Counted from the first letter of the stretch, positions 23,575 to 33,768 are shown. The stretch: DNA of 64,000 bases from Streptomyces atratus (GCF_900119365.1 NZ_FPJO01000001.1:648499-712498), one strand, 5' to 3'. Notes: generated from the letters alone by a model not told the origin. Numbers and translations: made by a program.

Positions 23575-24044
23575 GGGTTGCCTCCTGATCATGTTTCGGA
23601 AAATGCTGCAGCCACGCGCGTGCGCGGGGCGTTGGCCGTAGTCCACACGGGAGCGGCGGATCGCGCAAGTACCCGGCGTCCGAGACCGCCTAAACGGTGA
23701 CGTTCCCTGCCACGTCGCCGCACTGTCGGCAGATCCCCTCCGGGGCCCGGCGCTACCGTCCACACCCTTTACGTCCTTCCACAGCTTATGCCGTTTCGGT
23801 CCGTCATTCGGAGTCGAACATCCTTTGGGAACGCTTGGACGGCTTGGGCGTATGGTTGCGGTTTGGCCCGGACCATCCCCGCACACCGGACGCGAAGTCT
23901 CACAACACGGCGGTTACCCCTCGGTAGAGATGACGTTTGCGCCCTCGCGGTACACGATGGTGATGGCGTACTTGCATACATCCCGGGGGCATGTTCTCCC
24001 TCGATCAGGCCCCGTAGAGCACCACCGAACAGCGAAGGAACAGC
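23575..24044. other. Long intergenic region upstream of aceE
   Basis: 470 bases between divergent DUF3052 and aceE. No convincing gene. It must carry both promoters and probably a long aceE leader. GC falls in the 23760-23960 part, as expected for promoter DNA. I could not identify -35/-10 elements or an operator with confidence. Confidence 0.6.
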
Positions 24045-26777
24045 GTGGCTTCCGGATCCGATCGCAACCCGATCATCATTGGCGGCCTGCCGAGCCAGGT
24101 CCCGGACTTCGATCCCGAAGAGACCCAGGAATGGCTCGACTCGCTCGACGCCGCGGTCGACGAGCGAGGCCGTGAGCGGGCCCGTTATCTGATGCTCCGG
24201 CTCATCGAGCGTGCGCGCGAGAAGCGTGTCGCCGTACCGGAGATGCGCAGTACGGACTACGTGAACACGATCGCCACGAAGGACGAGCCGTTCTTCCCCG
24301 GCGACGAGGAGATCGAGCGCAAGGTCCTCAACGCGACCCGCTGGAACGCGGCCGTGATGGTGTCGCGCGCCCAGCGTCCGGGGATCGGCGTCGGCGGCCA
24401 CATCGCCACCTTCGCCTCCTCGGCCTCGCTGTACGACGTGGGCTTCAACCACTTCTTCCGCGGCAAGGACGACGGTCTGGGCGGTGACCAGATCTTCTTC
24501 CAGGGGCACGCGTCCCCGGGCATCTACGCCCGCGCCTATCTGCTCGACCGGCTGAGCGAGGCGCAGCTCGACGCCTTCCGCCAGGAGAAGTCGAAGGCGC
24601 CCAACGGCCTGTCCAGCTACCCGCACCCGCGGCTGATGCCGGACTTCTGGGAGTTCCCGACCGTCTCGATGGGCCTCGGCCCGCTCGGCGCGATCTACCA
24701 GGCCCGGATGAACCGCTACATGGAGGCGCGCGGCATCGCCGACACCTCCAAGTCCCATGTCTGGGCGTATCTGGGCGACGGCGAGATGGACGAGCCCGAG
24801 TCGCTCGGCCAGCTCTCCATCGCGGCACGCGAGGGCCTGGACAACCTCACCTTCGTGGTCAACTGCAACCTCCAGCGGCTCGACGGCCCGGTGCGCGGCA
24901 ACGGCAAGATCATCCAGGAGCTGGAGTCGCAGTTCCGCGGCGCCGGATGGAACGTCATCAAGCTGGTCTGGGACCGCTCCTGGGACCCGCTGCTGGCGCA
25001 GGACCGCACGGGCATCCTGGTCAACAAGCTGAACACCACGCCGGACGGCCAGTTCCAGACGTACGCCACCGAGTCGGGTGCGTACATCCGTGAGCACTTC
25101 TTCGGGGACGACCCGCGGCTGCGCGACATGGTCAAGGACATGACCGACGACCAGATCCTGCACCTGGGCCGCGGCGGTCACGACCACAGGAAGGTCTACG
25201 CGGCCTATGCGGCGGCCAAGGCCCACAAGGGCCAGCCGACGGTGATCCTGGCGCAGACGGTCAAGGGCTGGACCCTGGGGCCGAATTTCGAGGGCCGCAA
25301 CGCGACCCACCAGATGAAGAAGCTCACGGTCGAGGACCTCAAGCGGTTCCGCGACCGGCTGCACATCCCGATCGCGGACAAGCAGCTGGAGGACGGCCTG
25401 CCGCCGTACTACCACCCGGGCCGTGACTCGGAGGAGATCCAGTACATGCACGACCGCCGCAAGGGTCTGGGCGGTTACGTCCCGACCCGGGTGGTGCGTG
25501 CGAAGCCGCTGGCCCTGCCTGAGGACAAGACGTACGCGACCGCGAAGAAGGGTTCGGGTCAGCAGTCGATCGCCACCACCATGGCGTTCGTCCGCATCCT
25601 GAAGGACCTGATGCGGGACAAGGAGATCGGCAGGCGTTTCGTGCTGATCGCGCCCGACGAGTACCGCACGTTCGGTATGGACGCCTTCTTCCCGAGCGCG
25701 AAGATCTACAACCCGCTGGGTCAGCAGTACGAGGCGGTGGACCGCGATCTGCTGCTCGCGTACAAGGAGTCGCCGACCGGTCAGATGCTGCACGACGGCA
25801 TCTCGGAGGCCGGCTGCACGGCGTCGCTGATCGCCGCCGGTTCGGCGTACGCCACGCACGGCGAGCCGCTGATCCCGGTGTACGTCTTCTACTCGATGTT
25901 CGGTTTCCAGCGCACCGGTGACCAGTTCTGGCAGATGGCCGACCAGCTCGCGCGCGGCTTCGTGCTGGGTGCGACCGCCGGCCGTACGACGCTGACCGGT
26001 GAGGGTCTCCAGCACGCGGACGGCCACTCGCAGCTGCTCGCCTCGACCAACCCGGGCTGTGTCGCGTACGACCCGGCGTTCGGGTACGAGATCGCGCACA
26101 TCGTCAAGGACGGTCTGCGCAGGATGTACGGCGAGAACAGCGAGGACGTCTTCTACTACCTCACGGTCTACAACGAGCCGATCCAGCACCCGGCCGAGCC
26201 CGAGAACGTGGACGTGGACGGCATCCTCAAGGGTGTCTACCGCTTCAAGGCCGCCGACCGGGGCGAGATCCCGGCCCAGATCCTGGCGTCCGGTGTGGCG
26301 GTCCCGTGGGCCCTCGAGGCGCAGCGGATCCTCGCCGACGAGTGGAACGTCCGGGCGGACGTCTGGTCGGCGACCTCCTGGAACGAGCTGCGCCGCGAGG
26401 CCGTGGACGTGGAGCGGTACAACCTGCTGCACCCGGAGGAGGAGCAGCGCGTCCCGTACGTCACGCGGAAGCTCTCCGGCTCCGAGGGTCCGTTCGTGGC
26501 GGTCTCGGACTGGATGCGTTCGGTGCCGGACCAGATCGCGCGCTGGGTGCCCGGTGCGTACCAGTCGCTGGGTGCGGACGGCTTCGGCTTCGCCGACACC
26601 CGTGGCGCGGCCCGCCGGTTCTTCCACATCGACGCGCAGTCGATCGTCCTCGCGGTGCTCACCGAGCTCGCGAAGGAGAACCGGATCGACCGTTCGCTGC
26701 TGAAGCAGGCCATCGACCGGTACGAGCTGCTGGATGTGACCGCGGCCGACCCGGGCGCGGCCGGCGGCGACGCGTAG
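24045..26777 (+). CDS. aceE: Pyruvate dehydrogenase E1 component, homodimeric type
   Basis: A 910-residue TPP-dependent enzyme of full family length (about 890-920), GTG start with GAAGGA upstream. It decarboxylates pyruvate and acetylates the lipoyl domain of E2, feeding acetyl-CoA to the TCA cycle and fatty-acid synthesis. Landmarks: [58 protein letters not shown], and the TPP motif [16 protein letters not shown] followed by [18 protein letters not shown]-terminal [19 protein letters not shown] and [19 protein letters not shown]. No E2 or E3 gene adjoins it, as usual for actinobacteria. A strong terminator follows. Confidence 0.98.
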   Translation: MASGSDRNPIIIGGLPSQVPDFDPEETQEWLDSLDAAVDERGRERARYLMLRLIERAREKRVAVPEMRSTDYVNTIATKDEPFFPGDEEIERKVLNATRWNAAVMVSRAQRPGIGVGGHIATFASSASLYDVGFNHFFRGKDDGLGGDQIFFQGHASPGIYARAYLLDRLSEAQLDAFRQEKSKAPNGLSSYPHPRLMPDFWEFPTVSMGLGPLGAIYQARMNRYMEARGIADTSKSHVWAYLGDGEMDEPESLGQLSIAAREGLDNLTFVVNCNLQRLDGPVRGNGKIIQELESQFRGAGWNVIKLVWDRSWDPLLAQDRTGILVNKLNTTPDGQFQTYATESGAYIREHFFGDDPRLRDMVKDMTDDQILHLGRGGHDHRKVYAAYAAAKAHKGQPTVILAQTVKGWTLGPNFEGRNATHQMKKLTVEDLKRFRDRLHIPIADKQLEDGLPPYYHPGRDSEEIQYMHDRRKGLGGYVPTRVVRAKPLALPEDKTYATAKKGSGQQSIATTMAFVRILKDLMRDKEIGRRFVLIAPDEYRTFGMDAFFPSAKIYNPLGQQYEAVDRDLLLAYKESPTGQMLHDGISEAGCTASLIAAGSAYATHGEPLIPVYVFYSMFGFQRTGDQFWQMADQLARGFVLGATAGRTTLTGEGLQHADGHSQLLASTNPGCVAYDPAFGYEIAHIVKDGLRRMYGENSEDVFYYLTVYNEPIQHPAEPENVDVDGILKGVYRFKAADRGEIPAQILASGVAVPWALEAQRILADEWNVRADVWSATSWNELRREAVDVERYNLLHPEEEQRVPYVTRKLSGSEGPFVAVSDWMRSVPDQIARWVPGAYQSLGADGFGFADTRGAARRFFHIDAQSIVLAVLTELAKENRIDRSLLKQAIDRYELLDVTAADPGAAGGDA

Positions 26778-26794
26778 GGCCGAGGAGTACGTAC

Positions 26795-26830
26795 GAAGGG
26801 CGGCGGGACCGGGAGGTCCCGCCGCCCTTC
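26795..26830. terminator. Strong 16-bp hairpin after aceE
   Basis: GAAGGGCGGCGGGACC and GGTCCCGCCGCCCTTC pair perfectly over 16 bp with a GGGA loop, 17 bases past the aceE stop and before a convergent gene. Confidence 0.85.
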
Positions 26831-26867
26831 GGCGTCCGCGGCCGATCCCTCGTACCCCGGGCCGCGG

Positions 26868-27245
26868 TCAGTTCTCCCAGATCTTGAAGGCCCTGACCTG
26901 GTACGGGGACCGGGGAACCCAGGTGCCGCCGCCCGGGTAGGTCTCGAACTCGCCGGTCTCGGCGCATTCCGCCGACTGGTACGTGGTGACGGGGCGGCCG
27001 GTGCGGTTGGCGAGTGCCTGGACCTTGCTGCCCTTCGGCAGCGGGACACAGCTCTCGATGTCGGTCGTGGACAGCTCATGGGTCCGGCGGGTGCCGGTGA
27101 AGTCCGGCTCGTCCCAGAGGCAGAGCTGGCCGGCGGCGCAGGAGCCGAGCCCTACGGGCGCGGAGTGGGCGGCGGTCTGCGGGATCAGGGCGGTGGCTGC
27201 CAGGGCGGCGGCGGCCAGGGCGGTGGCAAGAACGGTCGTACGCAT
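26868..27245 (-). CDS. Secreted peptidase inhibitor family I36-type protein
   Basis: A 125-residue exported protein. Signal peptide MRTTVLATALAAAALAATAL followed by an AxA-type cleavage region (QTAAHSA). The mature ~95 residues carry four cysteines (GSCAAGQLCLWDEPDFTG, ESCVPLP, SAECAE) and the crystallin-like turn LCLWDEPDFTGTRRTHELS typical of peptidase inhibitor I36 (SMI) and related beta/gamma-crystallin proteins of Streptomyces. Likely released into the medium; target protease, if any, unknown. Confidence 0.8.
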   Translation of the reverse strand: MRTTVLATALAAAALAATALIPQTAAHSAPVGLGSCAAGQLCLWDEPDFTGTRRTHELSTTDIESCVPLPKGSKVQALANRTGRPVTTYQSAECAETGEFETYPGGGTWVPRSPYQVRAFKIWEN

Positions 27246-27345
27246 GGAAATCGTCCCCCGTGGTGGTGCGGATCAGTTGTACGCACCCTGACCTGCGGCC
27301 AAGCGTCCGGGAAAGGGGCCGCGGACCACACCACCCGGATAGGCG

Positions 27346-27377
27346 ACAGCCCCGCCGGACGGGTCCGGCGGGGCTGT
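27346..27377. terminator. Perfect 15-bp hairpin
   Basis: ACAGCCCCGCCGGAC and GTCCGGCGGGGCTGT pair perfectly around GG, about 55 bases past the MFS stop. Terminates the MFS transcript. Confidence 0.8.
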
Positions 27378-27432
27378 TGTACGCACTGTGTTGACGCGTG
27401 GGCGCGGAGCCCGGGAGCCGTCGTGGGTCCGG

Positions 27433-29043
27433 TCAGATGTGACCGGCGCCCGCGCCCGCCTCGGCGTTCGCACCGCGCTTGGTGAGCGTGGCGACCAGCG
27501 CGGCGGCCACCGCGACGACGCCTGCGACCATGAACGCCGTGCTCATCCCTGACACGAAGGTGTCATGGGCGACGCCCGCGATCTTCCCCGCGATCTCCGG
27601 CGGGACGTTGCCGCCCACCGGCGGGATGCCGACCTCGACGGCCGAGGACGCCTGGTCCAGCTGCTGCGGGCTGAGCGGCGGGAGCTGTGCCGCCTCCCAG
27701 TTGTCGGCCAGCTTGGAGTCGACCTGGGAAGCCATGACGGCGCCGAGCACCGCCGTGCCGAGGCTGCCGCCGACCTGCATGGCGGCCTGCTGGAGACCGC
27801 CCGCGACGCCGGAGAGCTCCATCGGGGCGTTGCCGACGATGACCTCGGTGGCGCCGACCATCACCGGGGCGAGGCCGAGGCCGAGCAGGCCGAACCAGAT
27901 CGACATGGTCAGGGTGCCGGTGCCGATCTCCAGCCGGGACATGCCGAACATGGCGACCGCCGTGCACACCATGCCGCCGACCAGCGGAACCCGCGGGCCG
28001 AACTTGGTGATCATGGCGCCCGCGAGCGGCGAGGCGACGATCATCATGCCGGTCAGCGGCAGCAGGTGCAGGCCGCTGTCGACGGGGCTCAGACCGTGCA
28101 CGTTCTGGAGGTAGAAGGTGACGAAGAACAGGCCGCCCATGAACGCGAAGGCCATCAGCACCATCAGGACCGCGCCCGCGGACAGCGGCACGGACCGGAA
28201 CATCGCGAGCGGGATCAGCGGTTCCCTGACGTTCTTCTGGGAGAGCGCGAAGACCACGAACAGGGCCACGGCGGCGCCCAGGAAGCCGAGCGTCTTGTAG
28301 TCGCCCCAGCCCCACTCGGAGCCCTTGATGAGCGCCCAGATCAGGCAGAACATCGCCTGCGACAGCAGCACGATGCCGCCGATGTCGAAGGAGCGCGGCG
28401 CGTTCTCGGCGCGGTGGTCCTTGAGGATCACCAGGCCCAGCACCAGCGCGATCACACCGACCGGCACATTGATGAAGAAGACGGACTGCCAGTTGACGTG
28501 CTCGACGAGCACGCCGCCGAGGATCGGACCACCGGCGGTCGAGGCGCCGATCACCATGCCCCAGATGCCGATCGCCATGTTCAGCTTCTCGGCCGGGAAG
28601 GTGGCGCGCAGCAGGCCGAGCGCGGCGGGCATCAGCAGGGCGCCGAAGAGGCCCTGGAGCACCCGGAACACGATCACCAGGGCGACGCTGTCGGAGAGGC
28701 CGATGGCCCCGGATGCCGCGGCGAAGCCCACGACACCTATGAGGAAGGTCTGGCGGTGACCGAACCGGTCACCGAGTTTGCCCGCGGTGATCAGGGAGAC
28801 CGCGAGGGCGAGCATGTAGCCGTTGGTGATCCACTGGACGTCTGCGAGCGAGGCGTTCAGATCCTGCTGGATGGCGGGGTTGGCGATCGCGACGATCGTG
28901 CCGTCGAGCGCGACCATCATCACGCCGATGGCCACGGAGAAGAGCGTCAGCCAGGGGTGGCCGCGCAGCCCCTTGGCAGGTACGGGAGCGGCAGCTTTCC
29001 GCGGCTCCCGCGACGCCTTGTCGACGGTGGTCTGACTAGTCAT
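27433..29043 (-). CDS. MFS efflux transporter, DHA2 (EmrB/QacA) type
   Basis: A 536-residue, 14-helix drug/proton antiporter. I place the start at ATG 29043 (MTSQTTVDKASREP); the frame remains open 14 codons upstream into the operator. Signatures: VAIGVMMVALDGTIVAIANP with motif D1, DVQWITNGYMLALAVSLITA, GKLGDRFGHRQTFLIGVV (motif A) and IGIWGMVIGASTAGGPILGG (motif C). Exports amphipathic drugs or natural products (family knowledge); substrate unknown. Regulated by the divergent TetR through the shared operator. The predicted transcription start coincides with the ATG, so the mRNA may be leaderless, consistent with no ribosome site. Confidence 0.95.
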   Translation of the reverse strand: MTSQTTVDKASREPRKAAAPVPAKGLRGHPWLTLFSVAIGVMMVALDGTIVAIANPAIQQDLNASLADVQWITNGYMLALAVSLITAGKLGDRFGHRQTFLIGVVGFAAASGAIGLSDSVALVIVFRVLQGLFGALLMPAALGLLRATFPAEKLNMAIGIWGMVIGASTAGGPILGGVLVEHVNWQSVFFINVPVGVIALVLGLVILKDHRAENAPRSFDIGGIVLLSQAMFCLIWALIKGSEWGWGDYKTLGFLGAAVALFVVFALSQKNVREPLIPLAMFRSVPLSAGAVLMVLMAFAFMGGLFFVTFYLQNVHGLSPVDSGLHLLPLTGMMIVASPLAGAMITKFGPRVPLVGGMVCTAVAMFGMSRLEIGTGTLTMSIWFGLLGLGLAPVMVGATEVIVGNAPMELSGVAGGLQQAAMQVGGSLGTAVLGAVMASQVDSKLADNWEAAQLPPLSPQQLDQASSAVEVGIPPVGGNVPPEIAGKIAGVAHDTFVSGMSTAFMVAGVVAVAAALVATLTKRGANAEAGAGAGHI

Positions 29044-29050
29044 GCCCGGG

Positions 29051-29102
29051 ACATTAGTGTCAGCCTCTGACAGTTGACAAACCATTTCACAAGTCGGTAA
29101 CT
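29051..29102. promoter_or_regulatory. Divergent MFS/tetR promoters with TGTCAG-N3-CTGACA operator
   Basis: Minus strand: TTGTCA (29080-29075), 18-base spacer, TAATGT (29056-29051), aimed at the MFS gene. Plus strand: TTGACA (29074-29079), 17-18 bases, GTAACT/TAACTG (~29097-29103), aimed at tetR. The -35 boxes overlap. The perfect palindrome TGTCAG-CCT-CTGACA (29058-29072) fills the spacer of the MFS promoter and abuts the tetR -35, so a bound TetR dimer would block both. Elements seen in sequence; regulation inferred. Confidence 0.8.
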
Positions 29103-29160
29103 GTCACGTAGCTCACAGATACGCTGAGCTGGACGAAGCAGGAGAAAGAAGGCCAGTCAA

Positions 29161-29826
29161 GTGACCGATGGGCAGCGGGCCGCGCACCCGACCGGACTGC
29201 GCGAGCGGAAGAAGCGACGCACCCGGGACGCCCTGCTGCACGCCGCCCTCGATCTTTTCACCACCCAGGGGTACGAAGAGACCACCGTCGACGAGATCGT
29301 CGACGCCGTGGAGGTCTCCCAGCGCACCTTCTTCCGCTACTTCGCCTCCAAGGAGGAAGCCGCCTTCGCCATCCAGGAGATGGTGGAGTCGCACTTCCTC
29401 ACGCAGCTGCGCCGACGCCCCGACGACGAGGCCCCGTTCGAGGCGATGCGCAACGCGGTCCTCTGCGCCTGGAACAGCCTCGGCGAGGTGATCGAGGAGA
29501 TCATCACGGTCGAACTCCACATGCGTACGTACCGGATGATCGAGTCGACGCCCTCGCTGCTCGCCGCCCATCTGCGGCGGTGCAGCACGCTGGAGAACCA
29601 TCTCGCGCTGCTGATCGCCGGGCGCGAGGGGCTCGACGTGGACGAGGACCCGCGGCCGAGGGTCGCCGTGGCCGCGTTCTGCGGGGTGATGCGGGTGACC
29701 GGCCAGCTCTGGGGGCGGAGCCGGGACGGCGACGTCGATTCGCTGCGCGCCCTGACCGAGTCGTACCTGGACCAGCTCGGACCGGCACTGGCCGGCAACT
29801 GGCGGGCGGACGCCGGGCCGGCCTGA
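29161..29826 (+). CDS. TetR-family repressor of the MFS pump
   Basis: A 221-residue regulator, GTG start with GAGAAAGAAGG upstream. N-terminal TetR helix-turn-helix: RKKRRTRDALLHAALDLFTT, EETTVDEIVDAVEVSQRTFF and RYFASKEEAAFAIQ. The C-terminal helical ligand domain is of the type found with MFS pumps (AVLCAWNSLGEVIEEIITVE; VAAFCGVMRVTGQLWG). Divergent to the efflux pump with the operator between, so local control and autoregulation are very likely. The ligand is probably a pump substrate. Confidence 0.93.
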   Translation: MTDGQRAAHPTGLRERKKRRTRDALLHAALDLFTTQGYEETTVDEIVDAVEVSQRTFFRYFASKEEAAFAIQEMVESHFLTQLRRRPDDEAPFEAMRNAVLCAWNSLGEVIEEIITVELHMRTYRMIESTPSLLAAHLRRCSTLENHLALLIAGREGLDVDEDPRPRVAVAAFCGVMRVTGQLWGRSRDGDVDSLRALTESYLDQLGPALAGNWRADAGPA

Positions 29827-30056
29827 CGGCGGAACCCCCGTCCGATGTGCCGCACGCCTCACCGCCTCGGCATGACCGACTTCACAACAGCCGCTCCCCG
29901 GCGGCCACATGTGACATCCCGGAGGCGCTCCGCGCGCCTGAGCGTGCGTGTGACAACCACACAGCGTGAAAAGCACACACTCGAATTCCCCGCAGCCGAG
30001 TGATGTGCGTCACCCTCTTCACGGCTGCCGTCGCGCGTCTCCTAATGTGGGCCGGA

Positions 30057-31268
30057 GTGACTTCCTTCGACTCCTCCCCCACGCTCACCGCATGGCGCGC
30101 GCTGCTCGCCGTCGCGGTCGTGTTCGTGATGCTGGCGACCACTGGCTGGACCGCCGTACGTCACCAACCCTCCGACGAGCCACGCACGATCGCACTCGCC
30201 GCCTGGGCGCGGGGCCGGGTGGCGGGTCATGCGCTGCCGGACGCCGACGCCCCGCCGTACCGGCTGGCCCAGTTCTTCGCCATACTCACGGCCGCGCAGC
30301 GCACCGCGCTGGCCGACAAGTACCCCTTGGTCGTGGGCAATTTGAACGGCGCCCCGGTCACCCTGCGCTACCGCGCCAACCGGCGGGCCGTCGCACAGGC
30401 GCGGCAGGTCGAGCGGCGCCGCATGCACGATGTGCGGCTCTCCCCGGACGGCCGCGCCGAGGCGGTCCGCCGGATGCACCGCTTCGATTCGATGCTCGCC
30501 CGGGGCCGCCACTTCCTCACCTTCGACCCGTCCGGGAAGGGCCGGGCCGCCGAGGTGTTCGGCAGTCTCGACCGGGCCGACCGGATCTCCGTGATCGTCC
30601 CCGGCGTCGACACCAATCTGCTGACGCTGGAGCGGTCCGCGCCCAAGGTGAACGCCGCCCCGGTCGGCATGGCGAAGTCGCTGTACGCGGCGGAGCGCGC
30701 CGCGCGCCCCGGCATCCGTACCGCCGTCGTCGCCTGGGCCGACTACACCACGCCCGCCGGGATCGGCATGGACGCGGCCCTGGGCAACCTCGCCGGGCGC
30801 GGGGCGGTGCGGCTGAAGGCGCTGGTGGACGCGTTGCCCGGTCATGCCCCGGTCTCGCTGTTCTGCCACAGCTACGGCTCGGTGCTCTGCGGGGTCGCCG
30901 CGCACCAACTGCCCTCCAGGGTCGGTGACATCGCGGTGGCCGGCAGCCCCGGCATGCGGGTGGAGAACGCCGCGCAGCTGCGGACCGGGGCCAGGGTGTG
31001 GGCGATGCGTGATCGCGACGACTGGATCGAGGACGTACCGAACCTGGAGCTCGGCGGGCTGGGCCACGGCGCGGACCCGGTCGACCCGGGCTTCGGCGCA
31101 CGCATCGTCTCGGCGGGCGACGCGGTCGGGCACAGCGGCTATTTCGAGCCGGGTACCGAGAGTCTCGGCAACTTCGCCGCCATCGGCGTGGGCGCCTACG
31201 AATCGGTGAGCTGCGCGGTCTCCGACGGCGACTGCCGCGAACGAATCACCAGAAGCCAGGGCATCTGA
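30057..31268 (+). CDS. DUF1023 alpha/beta hydrolase, membrane-anchored
   Basis: A 403-residue protein if it begins at GTG 30057 (VTSFDSSPTLTAWRALL); in-frame ATGs at 30000 and 30045 are alternatives and no ribosome site decides. One N-terminal membrane helix (ALLAVAVVFVMLATTGWTAV) is followed by the DUF1023 domain: YPLVVGNLNGAPVTLRYRAN, VIVPGVDTNLLTLE, WADYTTPAGIGMDAAL and the nucleophile elbow LFCHSYGSVLCG (Ser272), with late GLGHGADPVDPGFGAR. Exported or surface esterase-like enzyme of unknown substrate. Paralogue of 36946-37992. Confidence 0.88.
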   Translation: MTSFDSSPTLTAWRALLAVAVVFVMLATTGWTAVRHQPSDEPRTIALAAWARGRVAGHALPDADAPPYRLAQFFAILTAAQRTALADKYPLVVGNLNGAPVTLRYRANRRAVAQARQVERRRMHDVRLSPDGRAEAVRRMHRFDSMLARGRHFLTFDPSGKGRAAEVFGSLDRADRISVIVPGVDTNLLTLERSAPKVNAAPVGMAKSLYAAERAARPGIRTAVVAWADYTTPAGIGMDAALGNLAGRGAVRLKALVDALPGHAPVSLFCHSYGSVLCGVAAHQLPSRVGDIAVAGSPGMRVENAAQLRTGARVWAMRDRDDWIEDVPNLELGGLGHGADPVDPGFGARIVSAGDAVGHSGYFEPGTESLGNFAAIGVGAYESVSCAVSDGDCRERITRSQGI

Positions 31269-31353
31269 CGGGCGCGGGGGCCCTGGCTGACCATCGACCG
31301 ATGCCTGCGCCGAGGGGGGACGTACGAGGCAAGTGCCGCATACGATGAGGCAC

Positions 31354-32322
31354 ATGGGTGATGTGCTGGCCGGAATTCATGCCACCTGGGAGTTCGACAC
31401 CGACTCCGTGCTCATCCGCTTCGAACGGGGGATCCGCACACCGAAGCTCTTCCAGAGCCTTCGTGAACGACGCGTACCGCACGCGGCGCTGTCGTCGGTG
31501 ACGCTGACCCCGGGCAAGCGGGGCACGGTGGTCCTGCGTGCCGTGCCCAGACGCGGCGCCGATCCACTGGTCGAGGCCGCGGCCGGGCAGCTGAAGGACG
31601 GCTGCGATCCGTACCGGCTGGTGCTCCCCGCCGAGCGCGAGACGCTGGCCGAGTACTACGCGGACGAACTGCGCGCCCGGCTCGGCCCCGACGCATCGGA
31701 GCCCGCCGACCGGTTCCTGGTCGCGGCGCCCGAGGCGCCGATGCGGTTCAAGGCGTACGACGGCCGGGCCGGCTTCGACGGGGACCGGGTCTCCTTCCGC
31801 TGGTTCTGGACGGGCGCCTCCACGGCGAAGTGGAAGGCCGGCGACCAGACGTTCCCGGTGACGGAGCTGAGCGGTGTCGAGTGGCGCTCGCCGGAGGGGT
31901 TCGAGGGCTATCTGCGGCTGGTGCCCAGGGGCCTGGAGAACGCGGTCCCGGGACCGGGCGCGGGTGCGTGCCCCGACCGGGGCAGTGGTGCGGGCATGGT
32001 CGCGGATCCGGGCACGGTGCCCGGCCCGCAGCCGGTGGCGTCCCGCCCCGCCCGGGCCGACCAGGACCCGGCCGCGGTGGTCTTCGGCCTCGGCTACGGC
32101 CCGGTGCACGAGTCGCTGCCGTTCGCCGCGGCCGTGCTGGAATCGGTGCGCAGGAACCATTCCTCGGCCGCCGTGCCCGCGGCCGTCCTGGCGGGCGCCG
32201 GGCGGCGCGACCCCGCGGACATCGCGGAACGGATCCGGCACCTCGGGGAACTGCACCAGGCCGGTCTGGTGACGGACGACGAGTTCAGCGCCAAGAAGGC
32301 CCAGCTGCTCGCCGAGTTGTAG
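31354..32322 (+). CDS. DUF4429 protein with C-terminal SHOCT domain
   Basis: A 322-residue protein, ATG at 31354 with GAGG upstream. Two related DUF4429 units: residues ~10-110 (GIHATWEFDTDSVLIRFERG, RERRVPHAALSSVTLTPGK, YRLVLPAERETLAEYYADEL) and ~135-200 (AYDGRAGFDGDRVSFRWFWT, VTELSGVEWRSPEGFEGYL). After a flexible stretch it ends with the SHOCT helix pair ERIRHLGELHQAGLVTDDEF-SAKKAQLLAEL. SHOCT segments mediate oligomerisation or protein contact. No enzymatic motif; function unknown. Confidence 0.88.
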   Translation: MGDVLAGIHATWEFDTDSVLIRFERGIRTPKLFQSLRERRVPHAALSSVTLTPGKRGTVVLRAVPRRGADPLVEAAAGQLKDGCDPYRLVLPAERETLAEYYADELRARLGPDASEPADRFLVAAPEAPMRFKAYDGRAGFDGDRVSFRWFWTGASTAKWKAGDQTFPVTELSGVEWRSPEGFEGYLRLVPRGLENAVPGPGAGACPDRGSGAGMVADPGTVPGPQPVASRPARADQDPAAVVFGLGYGPVHESLPFAAAVLESVRRNHSSAAVPAAVLAGAGRRDPADIAERIRHLGELHQAGLVTDDEFSAKKAQLLAEL

Positions 32323-32328
32323 GCCCTG

Positions 32329-32351
32329 CGGCCGGTCGGCCCGACCGGCCG
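32329..32351 (+). terminator. 10-bp hairpin after the DUF4429 gene
   Basis: CGGCCGGTCG and CGACCGGCCG pair perfectly with a three-base loop, seven bases past the stop. Confidence 0.65.
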
Positions 32352-32439
32352 GTAGTACCCCCGTACGAGAGGCCCGGCGGCGAACCGGAACCCAGGTATG
32401 ACGCCACCGGGCAGGTCCGCTCCCTAGGCTGATCCCGCC

Positions 32440-33768
32440 ATGACCACTTCCCCGACCGGGGCGCCGCCGCGCCCGCAGCCCGCCGCCGACGGCCTGGTGA
32501 GCGCCGCCCGCCGCAATCTGCGCGAGATCGCCCACGACCTCTCGCATCCGTCCCATCCCCCGGTACCGCCGCTCGCGAACGCGTCCAAACGGTGGCGGAG
32601 GCTGCTGCCTTACGTGGTCGTCTTCGCCCTCGCGGCGATCTTCGTCCCGGTCACGCTCAATGTGCTGACCAACGAATACGGTATGGCCGAGGGACTGGCG
32701 GGCCTGCTGACCGTCGCCCAGACGGCGCCGCTGCTGATGCTGGCACACCGCCCGCTGCAGGCGTGGTGGATCATCTTCCCCGCCGACATCGTGGGGGCGC
32801 TGGTACTGCTGGTGTACCCGGAGCCGCCGATGGGCATCTGGCCCTGGCCCCCGCCCACGCTGATCTGCTACCTCTTCGTGATGCTGGCGGTGGCCCTGCG
32901 CGAGACCCGGCGGACCGTCGTCTCCGTCTGGGCACTGACCGCCGCGGCGAGCCTGGTCCTGCACCTGACCGCCACTGACCGCAGCACCTCGGCGCTGCTC
33001 CCGGCGTTCGGCGCGGTGATCACGGTGATCGGTGCGGTGATCCGGGAACGGGGCGACGCACAGCGCCGGCTCGCCGAGCAGGAGACCATCAGCGAGGCCG
33101 AGCGGGCGCAGCGCACGCTGCTGGAGGAGCGCGCCAGGATCGCCCGTGAGCTGCACGACGTGGTCGCGCACCACATGTCCGTGATCACGGTCCAGGCCGA
33201 CTCCGCGCCCTACCGGATCAGCGACCTGCCCGAGCAGGCGCGCGAGGAGTTCGGGGCGATCGCGGCGAGCGCGCGGGAGTCGCTGACGGAGATGCGGCGG
33301 CTGCTCACGGTGTTGCGCAGCGAGGGCGCGGAGGGCGAGCGGGCACCGCAGCCGGGGCTCGGCCGGGTGCAGCAGCTGGTGGAGGCGACGGTACGGGCGG
33401 GGCTGCCGGCCGAGCTGTCGCTCCCGGCCCGACTGCCCGACGTACCGCAGGCGGTGGATGTGTCGGCGTACCGGATCGTGCAGGAGGCGCTGGCCAATGT
33501 GATCCGGCACGCGCCCGGTGCGCGGACCCGGGTGTCGATCACGTCCGACGGCGCGCACTTGACCGTCCTGGTGGTCAACGACCGTGCGGAGCAGCCCGAT
33601 TCGCCGCTGGAGACGACCGGCACGGGGCATGGCCTGGTCGGTATGCGCGAACGCGTACGGTTGACCGGCGGCACGCTGGACACCGGACCGCTGCCCGACG
33701 GCGGCTTCCGGGTGGCCGCGCGACTGCCCCTGGCCCCTGTCACGCCCACTGCCCCGGAGGACTCTTGA
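32440..33768 (+). CDS. NarL-type sensor histidine kinase
   Basis: A 442-residue membrane kinase. Six hydrophobic helices fill residues ~45-200 (for example LPYVVVFALAAIFVPVTLNV and WWIIFPADIVGALVLLVYPE) with almost no external loop, so the signal is probably sensed within the membrane. HisKA_3 dimerisation domain: ERARIARELHDVVAHHMSV with His239 as phospho-acceptor. The HATPase domain has an intact N-box (RIVQEALANVIRHA) and G-box (TGTGHGLVGMRERVRLTGG). The stop overlaps the TTG of its cognate response regulator (TTGA), so the two are made together. Signal unknown. Confidence 0.95.
   Translation: MTTSPTGAPPRPQPAADGLVSAARRNLREIAHDLSHPSHPPVPPLANASKRWRRLLPYVVVFALAAIFVPVTLNVLTNEYGMAEGLAGLLTVAQTAPLLMLAHRPLQAWWIIFPADIVGALVLLVYPEPPMGIWPWPPPTLICYLFVMLAVALRETRRTVVSVWALTAAASLVLHLTATDRSTSALLPAFGAVITVIGAVIRERGDAQRRLAEQETISEAERAQRTLLEERARIARELHDVVAHHMSVITVQADSAPYRISDLPEQAREEFGAIAASARESLTEMRRLLTVLRSEGAEGERAPQPGLGRVQQLVEATVRAGLPAELSLPARLPDVPQAVDVSAYRIVQEALANVIRHAPGARTRVSITSDGAHLTVLVVNDRAEQPDSPLETTGTGHGLVGMRERVRLTGGTLDTGPLPDGGFRVAARLPLAPVTPTAPEDS

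Noticed and set aside
23769..26627. 952-codon open frame antisense to aceE
   Set aside because: High GC makes long antisense frames common. The plus strand encodes a full-length AceE with all TPP motifs, and the antisense protein has repeated low-complexity residues and no motif.
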